This document shows positions 15,490 through 24,869 of a stretch of 64,000 nt of DNA, one piece after another (position 1 is the stretch's first letter; every line of letters starts with the position of its first letter). The DNA is from Buchananella hordeovulneris (GTDB lineage Bacteria; Actinomycetota; Actinomycetes; Actinomycetales; Actinomycetaceae), in contig NZ_MQVS01000003.1 of NCBI RefSeq assembly GCF_001907235.1, positions 1-64,000 of the forward strand. Reading direction: 5' to 3'. The notes under the pieces are model-generated. The model was not told the DNA's origin, ran no database searches, and saw nothing but the letters and a program-made list of their open reading frames with translations. The translations under genes and the position numbers were made by a program.

Positions 15490-16517
15490 CAACTACCCTC
15501 GGCATCGAACCAGGACGCCGCGCCCGCCGGCGCCGCTACCTGCTGGTCACCTGCGGGCTGGGGTGCCTGGCCATCGCCCTGTGGTGGACCATGCTGCTCT
15601 ACGGGGACCAGACCTTCCACCCCGGCCAGGCCCTAGCCGTGCTGCGGGGGGAGCAAGTGCGGGGGGCCTCGTACATCATCGGGGAGGTCCGGCTCCCCAA
15701 GGCCATCCTCGGGCTAGCGGCCGGGGCGGCCTTCGGCTTGGCGGGGGCCACGAGCCAGACCCTGCTGCGTAACCAACTGGCTAGCCCCGACCTCATCGGC
15801 ATCTCCTCCGGAGCCAGCGCCGCGGCCGTGTTTGCCATCCTCGTCCTGGGGTGGAGCGGCATGCGAGTCAACCTGCTGGCGGTGGCATGCGGCCTGGCCA
15901 CGGCCCTCCTGATCTACCTGCTGGCGGGGCGCGGCTCGGCGCTGGGCGGCCGACTCATCCTCATCGGCATCGGCATCGCGGCCATGTTCACCTCCTTTAT
16001 CGCCTATCTCCAGCAAAAGGCGGAGGTGTACGACGTTGCCGACGCCCTGGTCTGGCTGTCTGGTTCCCTGGCGCACGCCGACTGGCAGCAAGTCCCGCTG
16101 CTGCTCCCGGTCTTGGTGCTCGCGGGCGGCTGGCTGCTCAGCGCCCGGCGCCAGCTGCGCCTGTTCTCGCTCGGGGATGAGGCCGCCATCGGTCTGGGGG
16201 TAAAGGTAGAGCGGTTGCGGCTGTGCCTAGTGTTGGCGTTGGTCACCTTGGTGTCCTTCGCCACCGCCGCCACCGGTCCGATCGCGTTCGTGTCATTCCT
16301 GGCCGGTCCCATCGTGGCGCGCCTGGTGGGGCGCACAGATCTGACCCTGCTGCTGCCCGCCGCCTATATGGGGGCCGTCCTCGTGCTCGGCGCCGAGCTC
16401 ATCGGCCAGCACCTCCTGCCCACTCGGTTGCCGGTCGGGGTGGTCACGGGCCTCGTCGGCGCCCCCTACCTGCTGGCCCAACTCATTCGTTTCAACAAGC
16501 AAGGAAACCTCGCATGA
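15486..16517 (+). CDS. Iron-siderophore ABC transporter permease (FecCD type), second
   Basis: This is the second FecCD-family permease (343 residues), with the conserved segments RLPKAILGLAAGAAFGLAGATSQ, LASPDLIGISSGASAAAV and TGPIAFVSFLAGPIVARLVG. Around nine helices are visible. It pairs with the preceding permease as a heterodimer. The start ATG overlaps the upstream stop by four bases, and its own stop overlaps the ATPase start in the same way. Confidence 0.9.
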   Translation: MTTTLGIEPGRRARRRRYLLVTCGLGCLAIALWWTMLLYGDQTFHPGQALAVLRGEQVRGASYIIGEVRLPKAILGLAAGAAFGLAGATSQTLLRNQLASPDLIGISSGASAAAVFAILVLGWSGMRVNLLAVACGLATALLIYLLAGRGSALGGRLILIGIGIAAMFTSFIAYLQQKAEVYDVADALVWLSGSLAHADWQQVPLLLPVLVLAGGWLLSARRQLRLFSLGDEAAIGLGVKVERLRLCLVLALVTLVSFATAATGPIAFVSFLAGPIVARLVGRTDLTLLLPAAYMGAVLVLGAELIGQHLLPTRLPVGVVTGLVGAPYLLAQLIRFNKQGNLA

Positions 16518-17344
16518 GCGCTAAAGCCGCGACGGCTCGCACTTTGCGCACCACCGATCTGGTCTCAGGATACGGGGCAGTTAAGGTGGTGCGCGGGGTG
16601 GATGTGGACATTCCCGCTGGCAAGGTCACCGTGATCGTGGGGGCCAATGCGTGCGGTAAGTCCACGTTGTTGAAGACTATGGCGCGGGTGCTGCCTGCCG
16701 CCGCGGGCACGGTTTTGCTCGACGGGCGAGCCATAAGCGAGCTGCCCACCAAGACCCTGGCCACCCAGTTGGGGCTGCTGCCCCAACAGCCGCTGGCGCC
16801 GGAAGGGATAGCGGTGGCAGACCTGGTCAGCCGGGGCCGCCATCCACACCAGCGCCTCTTTCGCGCCTGGAGCGCCACCGATACCGCCATCGTGGAGGAG
16901 GCGCTGCGCTCCACCCAGACGTTGGCACTGGCGGATCGCGCCGTTGATGAGCTATCCGGTGGGCAGCGGCAGCGGGTGTGGATCGCTTTGGCGCTCGCAC
17001 AGCAGACGGATGTGTTGCTGCTCGACGAGCCCACGACCTTCCTCGACCTGGCGCACCAGATCGAGGTGCTGGACCTCCTGACTGACCTCAACCGGGAGCG
17101 GGGAACCACCATTGCGATGGTGCTGCACGACATCAACCTGGCCGCCCGCTACGCGGACCACATGGTGGCGATGCGGGCAGGCAAGATTGTGGCGAGCGGT
17201 CCACCGACCGCGATAGTCACTGCCCCGCTGATCGCTGAGGTCTTTGGATTGGCGGCCACCGTGATCACCGATCCCGTGGCGGGCACACCGCTGCTGATCC
17301 CGCAGGGCCGCCACCACGCCGCCGGGCAGGTGGCCCATGCGTGA
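16514..17344 (+). CDS. Iron-siderophore ABC transporter ATPase (FecE type)
   Basis: The 276-residue ATPase energises the importer. Walker A is GANACGKST (residues 43-51), the signature LSGGQRQR and Walker B VLLLDEPTTFLD follow, and the switch histidine lies in VLHDINLAARYAD. The ATG at 16514 overlaps the permease stop (ATGA); a longer frame upstream only shadows the permease. Its end overlaps the next gene by 8 bases. Context and sequence agree with a FecE/FepC subunit. Confidence 0.93.
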   Translation: MSAKAATARTLRTTDLVSGYGAVKVVRGVDVDIPAGKVTVIVGANACGKSTLLKTMARVLPAAAGTVLLDGRAISELPTKTLATQLGLLPQQPLAPEGIAVADLVSRGRHPHQRLFRAWSATDTAIVEEALRSTQTLALADRAVDELSGGQRQRVWIALALAQQTDVLLLDEPTTFLDLAHQIEVLDLLTDLNRERGTTIAMVLHDINLAARYADHMVAMRAGKIVASGPPTAIVTAPLIAEVFGLAATVITDPVAGTPLLIPQGRHHAAGQVAHA

Positions 17345-18242
17345 GGTATATCGGCCGTTCGTGGTGCGCGTGGCGGCAATCACGGAGATAACCCCGTCCT
17401 TCCGCCGGTTTACTTTCACCGGGCCGGATGCGCACCACTTTGCTGACGCACACTTCGATCAGCGCATCAAACTGGTGCTACCGGGAGCCAGCGGCGCGGC
17501 GGGCGTGCGGGAACTTGCCGCTGCGGAGCAGTGGTATCAAGCGTGGTTAGCCTGGGCGCCTGCCACGCGCCCCGTGGTGCGGACCTATACGGTGCGCGAT
17601 GTGCGCGCTGATGCGGGGCAGATAGACGTTGACATGGTGGTGCACAGCCCGCTCGGTCCGGCGGCCCGGTGGGTCAACGCGGCGCGGGTGGGGGATGAGG
17701 TGGCTTTGGTCGGGCCGGTGCGCGGCGCGGCTAGCCCGGGCCTAGGGGTGGACTTCGTGCCGCCTGCCCAGACTGACGCCTTCCTCCTCGGAGGCGACGA
17801 GACCGCGGCCCCCGCGATCGCCGTCATCCTGGAGCAGTTGCCCGCTGGTGCCCGCGGCATCGCGGTGGTGGAGGTGCCACAGGCGCGCGACGCGGCCTAT
17901 CTGCCGCACCACCCGGGGCTAGAAGTGCGGGTGTGCGCCCGCGCCGGGCAACGCCACGGGGAGTGGTTGACGACCGCGGTGGCGCAGGCCGCTGCCGAGT
18001 TGGTGCCCCCGGGGGTGCCGCACGCGGTCGCCGAGATAGACGTCGACCGGGACCTGCTGTGGGAAGTGCCGCGACATGCCAAAGGTGGGGCGGCACTCAG
18101 CTACACCAGCCTGTACACCTGGCTGGCGGGAGAGGCGGGGGCGGTCAAACAAATGCGCCGCCAGTTGGTGGGGCAGTGGGGGATCGATCGGCGCAGCGTG
18201 GCTTTCATGGGCTACTGGCGGCAGGGGCGCGCGGAGAACTAG
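17337..18242 (+). CDS. Siderophore-interacting protein (FAD-dependent ferric reductase family)
   Basis: Proteins of the ViuB/SIP family reduce ferric siderophores in the cytoplasm to free the iron. The 301-residue sequence begins with the FAD-binding barrel (ITPSFRRFTFTGPD, then RPVVRTYTVRDVR and DMVVHSPLGPAARWV), followed by the C-terminal NAD(P)H-like domain with FLLGGDETAAPAIAVILEQLP and a final FMGYWRQGRAEN. The ATG overlaps the end of the ATPase gene by 8 bases, making it the last gene of the iron operon. Confidence 0.92.
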   Translation: MREVYRPFVVRVAAITEITPSFRRFTFTGPDAHHFADAHFDQRIKLVLPGASGAAGVRELAAAEQWYQAWLAWAPATRPVVRTYTVRDVRADAGQIDVDMVVHSPLGPAARWVNAARVGDEVALVGPVRGAASPGLGVDFVPPAQTDAFLLGGDETAAPAIAVILEQLPAGARGIAVVEVPQARDAAYLPHHPGLEVRVCARAGQRHGEWLTTAVAQAAAELVPPGVPHAVAEIDVDRDLLWEVPRHAKGGAALSYTSLYTWLAGEAGAVKQMRRQLVGQWGIDRRSVAFMGYWRQGRAEN

Positions 18243-18276
18243 GCGGCGACCGCGGAAAACTGTCCCCCGCCACCCC

Positions 18277-18310
18277 TTGACATGACGCACATCACCTCTT
18301 TAGTTTAGGC
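18277..18310 (+). promoter_or_regulatory. Xylose operon promoter with overlapping ROK-type motif
   Basis: A perfect TTGACA (18277-18282) is followed after 18 bases by TAGTTT (18301-18306), which fits the TANNNT -10 pattern. TTAGTTTAGGC at 18300-18310 covers the -10 and shares ttagttta with the ROK gene's own promoter (13303-13310). A repressor bound there would block RNA polymerase. The promoter is directly visible; the operator is inferred. Confidence 0.7.
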
Positions 18311-18363
18311 AATGAACAAAAAGAGTGGCACGAGTCACTCATGCCGAGCAAAGGGGCCCCGCC

Positions 18364-19539
18364 ATGACAGTAGAGTTCACACCCCAAAAGTCCGACAAAT
18401 TCTCCTTCGGGCTATGGACCATCGGCTGGCAAGCCGCCGATCCCTTCGGCGACGCCACCCGGCCCGCGCTGGAGCCGGAGGAATACGCCACCAGGCTCGC
18501 CGAACTCGGCGCCTGGGGCATCACCTTCCACGACAACGACGTCTTTGCCTTCGACGCCTCCGAGGCCGAGCGCACCGAGCGCACCTCCCGGCTGAAGGCA
18601 GCGTGCGACGCCGCAGAGCTGGTCATCGAGATGGTGACCACCAACACCTTCTCCCACCCCATCTTTAAAGAGGGCGCCCTCACCAACAACGACCGCGCCA
18701 TCCGCCGCTTCGCCCTGCAAAAAGTGCTGCGCAACGTCGACCTGGCCGCCGAGATGGGGGCCACCACCTTCGTCATGTGGGGCGGCCGCGAGGGGGCCGA
18801 ATACGACAGCTCCAAAGACCTAAACGCGGCCCTGGACCGCTACCGCGAAGGCCTGGACACCGTCGCGGCCTACATCAAGAGCCAGGGCTACGAGCTGCGC
18901 ATCGGCCTCGAACCCAAGCCCAACGAGCCCCGCGGCGACATCTTCCTGCCCACCGTCGGTCACGCGCTGGGACTCATCGCCGAGCTGGAACACGGGGACA
19001 TCGTCGGCCTCAACCCCGAAACCGGACACGAGCAGATGGCCGGCCTGAACTACACCCACGGCCTCGCCCAAGCCCTGCACGCCGGCAAGCTCTTCCACAT
19101 CGACCTCAACGGCCAGTCCGGCATCAAGTACGACCAAGACAAGGTCTTCGGGCACGGCGACCTATCCTCGGCCTTCTTCACCGTTGACCTGCTCGTCAAC
19201 GGCTTCCCCGGCGGCGGGCCGCGCTACACCGGCCCCATCCACTTCGACTACAAGCCCTCCCGCACCGAGGGCATGGAAGGCATCTGGCAGACGGCCGCGG
19301 CCAACATGGAGATGTTCCTGCGGCTAAAGGCCAAGGCCGAAGCCTTCCGGGCCGACCAGTACACCGAGCGGCTCCTGACCGCCGCCGGAGTCTACGAACT
19401 AGCTAACCCGACGCTGGACCCAGACGAAAGCATCGAGGACCTGCTGGCCAGTCCCGCCCCGGACATCGAGGCCCTGGCCGAGCGGGAGTACCACTTCGTG
19501 GAGCTGTACCAGCACGCCATGCGGCACCTGATCGGCTAG
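18364..19539 (+). CDS. xylA: Xylose isomerase
   Basis: This metal-dependent enzyme (391 residues) converts D-xylose to D-xylulose. The catalytic His is in TFHDNDVF (His56, with Asp59), and the metal ligands lie in [26 protein letters not shown] and [21 protein letters not shown]. Length and motifs fit the short actinobacterial class. The ATG at 18364 has AAAGGGG upstream; an earlier in-frame ATG at 18325 adds unsupported residues. It is first in the xyl operon, with xylB 2 bases downstream. Confidence 0.95.
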   Translation: MTVEFTPQKSDKFSFGLWTIGWQAADPFGDATRPALEPEEYATRLAELGAWGITFHDNDVFAFDASEAERTERTSRLKAACDAAELVIEMVTTNTFSHPIFKEGALTNNDRAIRRFALQKVLRNVDLAAEMGATTFVMWGGREGAEYDSSKDLNAALDRYREGLDTVAAYIKSQGYELRIGLEPKPNEPRGDIFLPTVGHALGLIAELEHGDIVGLNPETGHEQMAGLNYTHGLAQALHAGKLFHIDLNGQSGIKYDQDKVFGHGDLSSAFFTVDLLVNGFPGGGPRYTGPIHFDYKPSRTEGMEGIWQTAAANMEMFLRLKAKAEAFRADQYTERLLTAAGVYELANPTLDPDESIEDLLASPAPDIEALAEREYHFVELYQHAMRHLIG

Positions 19540-19541
19540 CC

Positions 19542-20870
19542 ATGAGCAGCAAAGTGGCGGGCGTGGACACCTCCACGCAATCGTGCAAAGTCATCGTCTG
19601 GGACCCGCAGACTGGCCAGGTCGTGCGGGAGGGCACCGCGCCCCATCCGGAGGGCACGGAAGTCGACCCGCAGGCCTGGTGGGAGGCGTTTTGCGTCGCC
19701 GCGCAGGCGGCCGGCGGCTTGGACGACGTGGCGGCCCTGTCGGTGGCCGGACAGCAGCACGGACTGGTGCTGCTGGACGCCGACGGTGCCGTCATCCGGC
19801 CCGCGCTGCTGTGGAACGACACGCGCAGTGCCCAGGCTGCCAGCGAGCTGGTGGCGGAGCTGGGGGCCGACACCTGGATACAGGCCACGGGCTCGGTGCC
19901 GGTGGCGTCCCTGACGGTGGCCAAACTGCGTTGGATCGCCACCCACGAACCGGAGGCCCTGGCGCGCACCGCCGCCATCTGCCTGCCCCATGACTGGTTG
20001 AGCTGGCGACTGCTGGGCAGCCAGCAGCTGACTGACCTCTACACGGACCGCTCCGATGCGTCGGGCACCGGCTACCTCGACGTGCACACCGCCACCTACC
20101 GCCACGATCTGCTGGCCCACGCCCTGGGGAGCAGCCCGACCGCCGTGACTGCCTTGCAGCTGCCGCGCGTCGTGGCGCCCGCCGCCGTGGCCGGGCAGGT
20201 TGCCCGCGCCGTGCCCGAGATCGGGTTGCGTGCCGGCACACTGCTGGGCCCGGGCTGCGGCGACAACGCCGGGGCCGCCCTCGGCCTGGACTTGCAACCC
20301 GGGCAGGCCTCGGTCTCCCTGGGCACCTCCGGGGTTGTGGCTGTTGTCTCGCGGGAGCCGGTATTAGACCCCCACGGGGTGGTCACCGGCTTCATGGATG
20401 CCACCGGCCACTACCTGCCGCTGGCGTGCACCCTGAACGGGGCCCGCGTGATGTCGGCGACGGCCGCCCTCCTCGGGGTCAACCTGGCCGAGTTCGACGA
20501 ACTCGCCCTGTCCGTGCCCGACACCGGCGGCCTGCAACTGACTCCGTACTTCGAGGGGGAGCGCACCCCCAACCTGCCCGATGCCACCGCCAGCCTGACT
20601 GGCATGACGCTACAAAACTGGCGCCCCGCGCCCCTGGCGCGCGCCGCCGTGCAAGGCCTGTGCGACCTGCTGGCGGGCGCCGCCGCGGCCATTCAGGCCT
20701 GCGGCGTGGAGCTCGACCGGGTCAAACTCGTGGGCGGCGGAGCCAATTCCCCCGCCGTGCGGGCGCTGCTGCCGGCCGCGCTCGGCGTGCCCGTCGACGT
20801 TCCCGCTCCTGGCCAATACGTGGCCTTGGGTGCCGCCAAGCAAGCAGCTGCTGTGCTGCACCACCACTGA
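19542..20870 (+). CDS. xylB: Xylulokinase
   Basis: This FGGY-family kinase (442 residues) phosphorylates D-xylulose to feed the pentose phosphate pathway. Motifs include GVDTSTQSCKVIVWD at the start, SVAGQQHGLVLLD, the catalytic-domain DNAGAALGLDL with SVSLGTSGVV, and the C-terminal VKLVGGGANSPAVRALLP. It begins 2 bases after xylA and is followed by the sugar importer, so uptake, isomerisation and phosphorylation are encoded together. Confidence 0.94.
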   Translation: MSSKVAGVDTSTQSCKVIVWDPQTGQVVREGTAPHPEGTEVDPQAWWEAFCVAAQAAGGLDDVAALSVAGQQHGLVLLDADGAVIRPALLWNDTRSAQAASELVAELGADTWIQATGSVPVASLTVAKLRWIATHEPEALARTAAICLPHDWLSWRLLGSQQLTDLYTDRSDASGTGYLDVHTATYRHDLLAHALGSSPTAVTALQLPRVVAPAAVAGQVARAVPEIGLRAGTLLGPGCGDNAGAALGLDLQPGQASVSLGTSGVVAVVSREPVLDPHGVVTGFMDATGHYLPLACTLNGARVMSATAALLGVNLAEFDELALSVPDTGGLQLTPYFEGERTPNLPDATASLTGMTLQNWRPAPLARAAVQGLCDLLAGAAAAIQACGVELDRVKLVGGGANSPAVRALLPAALGVPVDVPAPGQYVALGAAKQAAAVLHHH

Positions 20871-20919
20871 CCCCCGCGCGGGCCCATCGCCCACGTCGGA
20901 TATACCAAAGGAGAAACCC

Positions 20920-22071
20920 ATGCAGCGTGCCATCGCTCGCCCCCTGGCGTTTATGGCCTCCCTGTGTCTGCTGGCCGGCCTGACCGCCTGCTCTGCCGAA
21001 CGCAGCTCCGCCAAGACCCAACCCGCCGCTGACGGCTCGGCCGCCAGTGCCCCCGCCGACGCCGCCCCCGGCAGCAAACTCGTCGGCATCTCAATGCCGA
21101 CCAAGTCCCTGGAACGCTGGTCGCGCGACGGGGAGCACCTGGTGAAGGAACTGGAGGCCCTCGGCTACGACACCACATTGCAGTTCGCCGACAATAAGGT
21201 CGAACAGCAGATCTCCCAAATCCAAAACATGATCAACGAAGGCCCGGCCGTCCTCGTTGTCGGTTCGATCGACGGCTCGGCGCTAGCGCCCGTGCTCGAC
21301 CAAGCCGCCGCTGCTGGCATCAAGGTCATCGCCTACGACCGGCTGATCCGGGACAGCGAAGCCGTCGACTACTACGCCACCTTCGACAACTACCAGGTCG
21401 GCAAGCTCCAGGGCGAGTACATCGTCAAAACCCTCGACCTCGCCAACAATAAAGGGCCCTTCAACCTCGAACCCTTCTCGGGATCGCCCGACGACAACAA
21501 CGCCAAGTTCTTCTTCGCCGGGGCCTGGGATCAGCTCAGCCCCTACGTTGAATCCGGGGTACTGGTGGTGCCCTCCGGGAAGGCCCCGAAGAGCGTAGAT
21601 GATTGGCAATCCATCGGTATTCAGGCATGGATGGCCCCCGCCGCCCAGGCGGAGATGGAAACCCGGTTGAACTCCTTCTACCAGGACAAAAAGGTCCAGG
21701 CGGTGCTGGCCCCCAATGACGCCCTGGCTTTGGGTATCACCCAGGCCCTGGAATCCGCGGGCTATTCCGCCACCGACTTGCCGGTCATCACCGGGCAGGA
21801 CGCCGACCTCGCCAACGTGCAAAACATCATCAACGGCAAGCAGACCATGACGGTGTGGAAGGACACTCGCAAGCTCGGCACTCAGGTGGCCAAGATGGTC
21901 GACCAGATCGTCAAGGGAGAAGAAGTCACCGTCAACGACACCAAGTCTTACGAAAACGGCAAGAAGGTCGTGCCGTCCTTCCTGATCGAGCCGCAGGTGG
22001 TAACCAAGGACAACGTCAAGGAGTTGCTGGTCGACTCCGGTTACTACCAGGCCGAGGAACTCGGGCTGTAA
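20920..22071 (+). CDS. Sugar (probably xylose) ABC transporter substrate-binding lipoprotein
   Basis: This lipoprotein (383 residues) has a signal peptide ending in LLAGLTAC, so the mature N-terminal Cys is near residue 23. The periplasmic-binding-protein type I fold follows: VGISMPTKSLERWSRDGEHL, INEGPAVLVVGSIDGSAL, IAYDRLIRDSEAVDYYATFDN, and LAPNDALALGITQALES. It resembles the ChvE/XylF group. The ATG at 20920 follows AAAGGAG. The position behind xylAB indicates D-xylose as ligand, though arabinose or glucose binding cannot be ruled out. Confidence 0.9.
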   Translation: MQRAIARPLAFMASLCLLAGLTACSAERSSAKTQPAADGSAASAPADAAPGSKLVGISMPTKSLERWSRDGEHLVKELEALGYDTTLQFADNKVEQQISQIQNMINEGPAVLVVGSIDGSALAPVLDQAAAAGIKVIAYDRLIRDSEAVDYYATFDNYQVGKLQGEYIVKTLDLANNKGPFNLEPFSGSPDDNNAKFFFAGAWDQLSPYVESGVLVVPSGKAPKSVDDWQSIGIQAWMAPAAQAEMETRLNSFYQDKKVQAVLAPNDALALGITQALESAGYSATDLPVITGQDADLANVQNIINGKQTMTVWKDTRKLGTQVAKMVDQIVKGEEVTVNDTKSYENGKKVVPSFLIEPQVVTKDNVKELLVDSGYYQAEELGL

Positions 22072-22080
22072 GGACCAGTT

Positions 22081-23631
22081 ATGACCGGGGTAGACACCAT
22101 TTTGCAGATGCGTGACATCACTAAGGCCTTCAGCGGCGTGCGGGCCCTAAGTGAGGTCAACCTGACGGTGCGCCGCGGGGAGATCCACGCCATCTGCGGT
22201 GAGAACGGCGCTGGAAAATCCACGCTCATGAACGTGCTGTCCGGGGTCTATCCCGCAGGCAGCTACGACGGCACTGTCGAATACCGCGGACAGGAATGCC
22301 ACTTCAAAAACATTCGGGACTCCGAGCGGCAGGGCATAGTCATCATCCACCAGGAGTTGGCTCTCTCGCCCTACCTGTCCGTGGCCGAGAATATTTTCCT
22401 CGGCGCAGAAAAGCAGCGCCGCGGCATTATCGACTGGGCCGCCACCAACGCTGCAGCCCGCACGCTGCTGGACCAGGTGGGGCTGCCGCTGGACCCGGGC
22501 CTCTTGATTAAAGATCTAGGGGTCGGGCAGCAACAGCTGGTGGAGATTGCCAAGGCCTTGTCCAAGGACGTCGAGCTGCTCATTTTGGATGAGCCGACGG
22601 CGGCGCTCAACGACGAGGATTCTGCCCACCTGCTGGGGCTGATGCGCCAGTTGCGGGACGAGGGCGTGACCATGATCGTCATCTCCCACAAACTCAACGA
22701 GATCGAAGCAATCGCCGACTCGGTGACCGTGCTGCGCGATGGCCAAACCATTGCCACCCGTCCCATGCGGGGGCCGCAGCCGGTCACCGAGGACGAGATC
22801 ATTCGCATGATGGTGGGCCGCCCGCTGGCGGGGCGGTTCCCCACCCGCACTCCCCAAATCGGCGAGCCACTGCTGGAGATCGAGGACTGGTGCGTCAGCC
22901 ATCCCCTCGACCCCACCCGCCGGGTGGTGGATCACGCCAACCTCAGCGTGCACGCCGGAGAGATAGTCGGGGTGGCCGGGCTCATGGGCGCCGGGCGCAC
23001 CGAGCTCGCGATGAGTGTCTTTGGGCGCTCGTGGGGTACCGGCATCAGCGGCCGGGTCAAGATGCACGGCCAGGTCGTCTCCACCGCCACGGTGCCCAAA
23101 GCAATCGCCGCGGGCCTGGCATACGTACCGGAGGACCGCAAGTCCCTGGGGTTGAACCTGATCGCCAGCATCGCCCGCAACATGACGGCCGCTGCCCTGG
23201 GCAAGGTCTCCCGCTCCGGGGTCCTGAACCAGGGGAAGGAACAACAGGTCGTTGAGAAGTACCGCGACGAGCTGCGGATCAAGGCGGCCTCCCTGGAAGC
23301 GCCGGTGGCGTCGCTGTCCGGCGGCAACCAGCAGAAGGTCGTGCTCGCCAAGTGGATGTTCACGGACCCCGAGGTGCTGCTGTTGGATGAGCCCACCCGT
23401 GGCATCGACGTCGGCGCCAAGTACGAGATCTACCAGATCATCCAGGACCTGGCCGCCGCCGGGCGCGGGGTGTTGGTGATTTCTTCCGAGCTGCCCGAGC
23501 TGTTGGGGCTGTGCGACCGCATCTACACCCTGAGCGCCGGACGCATCACCGGCTGCGTGCCGGGGGCAGGCGCGACCCAGGAGCAACTGATGCAACTGAT
23601 GACAAAAGAAAAGGAAAGGGCGCCCCAATGA
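22081..23631 (+). CDS. Sugar ABC transporter ATPase with two ABC domains (XylG/GguA type)
   Basis: The 516-residue protein is a fused pair of ATPase domains. The first has Walker A GENGAGKST (40-48) and LLILDEPTAALND. The second has a degenerate Walker A (GLMGAGRTEL), an intact signature LSGGNQQK, and Walker B LLLDEPTRGID. One active and one degenerate site are normal for monosaccharide importers of the CUT2 class. It starts 9 bases after the binding-protein gene and overlaps the permease (ATGA). Confidence 0.93.
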   Translation: MTGVDTILQMRDITKAFSGVRALSEVNLTVRRGEIHAICGENGAGKSTLMNVLSGVYPAGSYDGTVEYRGQECHFKNIRDSERQGIVIIHQELALSPYLSVAENIFLGAEKQRRGIIDWAATNAAARTLLDQVGLPLDPGLLIKDLGVGQQQLVEIAKALSKDVELLILDEPTAALNDEDSAHLLGLMRQLRDEGVTMIVISHKLNEIEAIADSVTVLRDGQTIATRPMRGPQPVTEDEIIRMMVGRPLAGRFPTRTPQIGEPLLEIEDWCVSHPLDPTRRVVDHANLSVHAGEIVGVAGLMGAGRTELAMSVFGRSWGTGISGRVKMHGQVVSTATVPKAIAAGLAYVPEDRKSLGLNLIASIARNMTAAALGKVSRSGVLNQGKEQQVVEKYRDELRIKAASLEAPVASLSGGNQQKVVLAKWMFTDPEVLLLDEPTRGIDVGAKYEIYQIIQDLAAAGRGVLVISSELPELLGLCDRIYTLSAGRITGCVPGAGATQEQLMQLMTKEKERAPQ

Positions 23632-24800
23632 AAAGCGCGACCACGCCCCGGGCCTGGGGCGTCAACCTGCAGCAGTACGGCATCCTACTGGCCCTATTCG
23701 CCATCGTGGTGCTGTTCAACTTCCTGACCGCCGGGCGGCTCTTGGCCCCCAACAACGTGGCCAGCCTGATTCAACAAAACGCCTACGTGATGGTGCTGGC
23801 CATCGGCATGACGATGGTCATCATCGCCCGCCACATCGACTTGTCGGTGGGTTCCGTGGTGGCATTCGTGGGTGGGGTGGCGGCCTTGGTGATGGCCAAG
23901 GCCGATTGGTCCTGGCCCGCCGCCGTTGGCCTGGCGCTACTCCTCGGCCTGCTAATCGGAGCCTGGCAAGGCTTTTGGGTCGCCTACATTGGGGTGCCCG
24001 CCTTCATCGTCACCCTGGGGGGCATGCTGATCTTCCGCGGGTTAGCCATCGTGCTAGTGGAAGAGACGACGACGGTGCGGTCGGCCGACTTTGTCAAGAT
24101 CGCTAACGGTTCGGTGCCGAGTCTGCTGGGTTATGTGGGCGACCTCGACGTTTTCACCCTGCTGGCGGGCGGAGTGGCCCTGGCGGGTATTGTCTGGGCG
24201 GCCCTGACCAGCCGCGCGCGCATCGTCAAGACCGGGCAGGTGGTAGAGGCCAAGTGGGCGTTCCTGGCCCGCACCGCCATCATTGGCCTGTTGGTGGCCT
24301 ACCTGACCTACCGGCTGTCCCTGTCCAACGGGGGCACCCCGATCGTGCTGCTCATCATCGCTGCCCTGGTGCTGCTGTACACCTTCGTGATGAACCGCAC
24401 CGTGTTTGGGCGCCACATCTACGCTGTCGGCGGCAACCTGGCCGCCGCCCGCCTGTCCGGGGTGAAGACTAAGCGGGTCGACTTCCTGGTGTTCGTCAAC
24501 ATGGGGCTGCTAGCCGCGGTGGCGGGCATCATCACCACGGCCCGGGCGGGAGCGGCCGTCGCCACCGCCGGGACCGTCTACGAGCTGGACGCCATCGCGG
24601 CGGCGTTCATCGGCGGGACGGCGGTTTCCGGCGGCAAGGGCAAGATCTCCGGCGCCATCATCGGGGCCCTCATCATGGGGGTACTGAATATGGGGCTGTC
24701 GATCATGAGCGTGGACTCGGCCTGGCAACAGTCCATCAAGGGGCTAGTGGTCCTGGTGGCCGTCGCCGCCGACATGTTGGCCAACCGGAAGGAACGCTGA
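23628..24800 (+). CDS. Sugar ABC transporter permease (XylH/GguB type)
   Basis: The 390-residue BPD_transp_2 permease has about ten to twelve helices and typical CUT2 segments: MVLAIGMTMVIIARHIDLSVGS near the N-terminus, VGVPAFIVTLGG-like GVPAFIVTLGGMLIFRG, and later AVGGNLAAARLSGV plus AIAAAFIGGTAVSGGKG. It is longer than RbsC-type permeases, matching the XylH/GguB branch. The ATG at 23628 overlaps the ATPase stop by four bases. It is the last gene of the xylose operon, followed by a strong hairpin. Confidence 0.92.
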   Translation: MKSATTPRAWGVNLQQYGILLALFAIVVLFNFLTAGRLLAPNNVASLIQQNAYVMVLAIGMTMVIIARHIDLSVGSVVAFVGGVAALVMAKADWSWPAAVGLALLLGLLIGAWQGFWVAYIGVPAFIVTLGGMLIFRGLAIVLVEETTTVRSADFVKIANGSVPSLLGYVGDLDVFTLLAGGVALAGIVWAALTSRARIVKTGQVVEAKWAFLARTAIIGLLVAYLTYRLSLSNGGTPIVLLIIAALVLLYTFVMNRTVFGRHIYAVGGNLAAARLSGVKTKRVDFLVFVNMGLLAAVAGIITTARAGAAVATAGTVYELDAIAAAFIGGTAVSGGKGKISGAIIGALIMGVLNMGLSIMSVDSAWQQSIKGLVVLVAVAADMLANRKER

Positions 24801-24819
24801 GACGACGGTGGGGGTACCA

Positions 24820-24867
24820 AGGTGGGCGAGTTGCGGGGAAGTAAAGCACCCCGCAACTCGCCCACCT
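24820..24867. terminator. Strong terminator between the xylose operon and the ABC exporter genes
   Basis: Two perfectly complementary 19-base arms (24820-24838 and 24849-24867) surround a 10-base A-rich loop. It lies between convergent genes and can serve both; the leftward gene stops 3 bases away. Confidence 0.85.
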
Positions 24868-24869
24868 AG

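Noticed and set aside
18323-18340. GAGTG/CACTC inverted repeat upstream of xylA
   Set aside because: Arms are only 5 bp with an 8-base loop, which is expected by chance; the TTAGTTTA motif is the better operator candidate.
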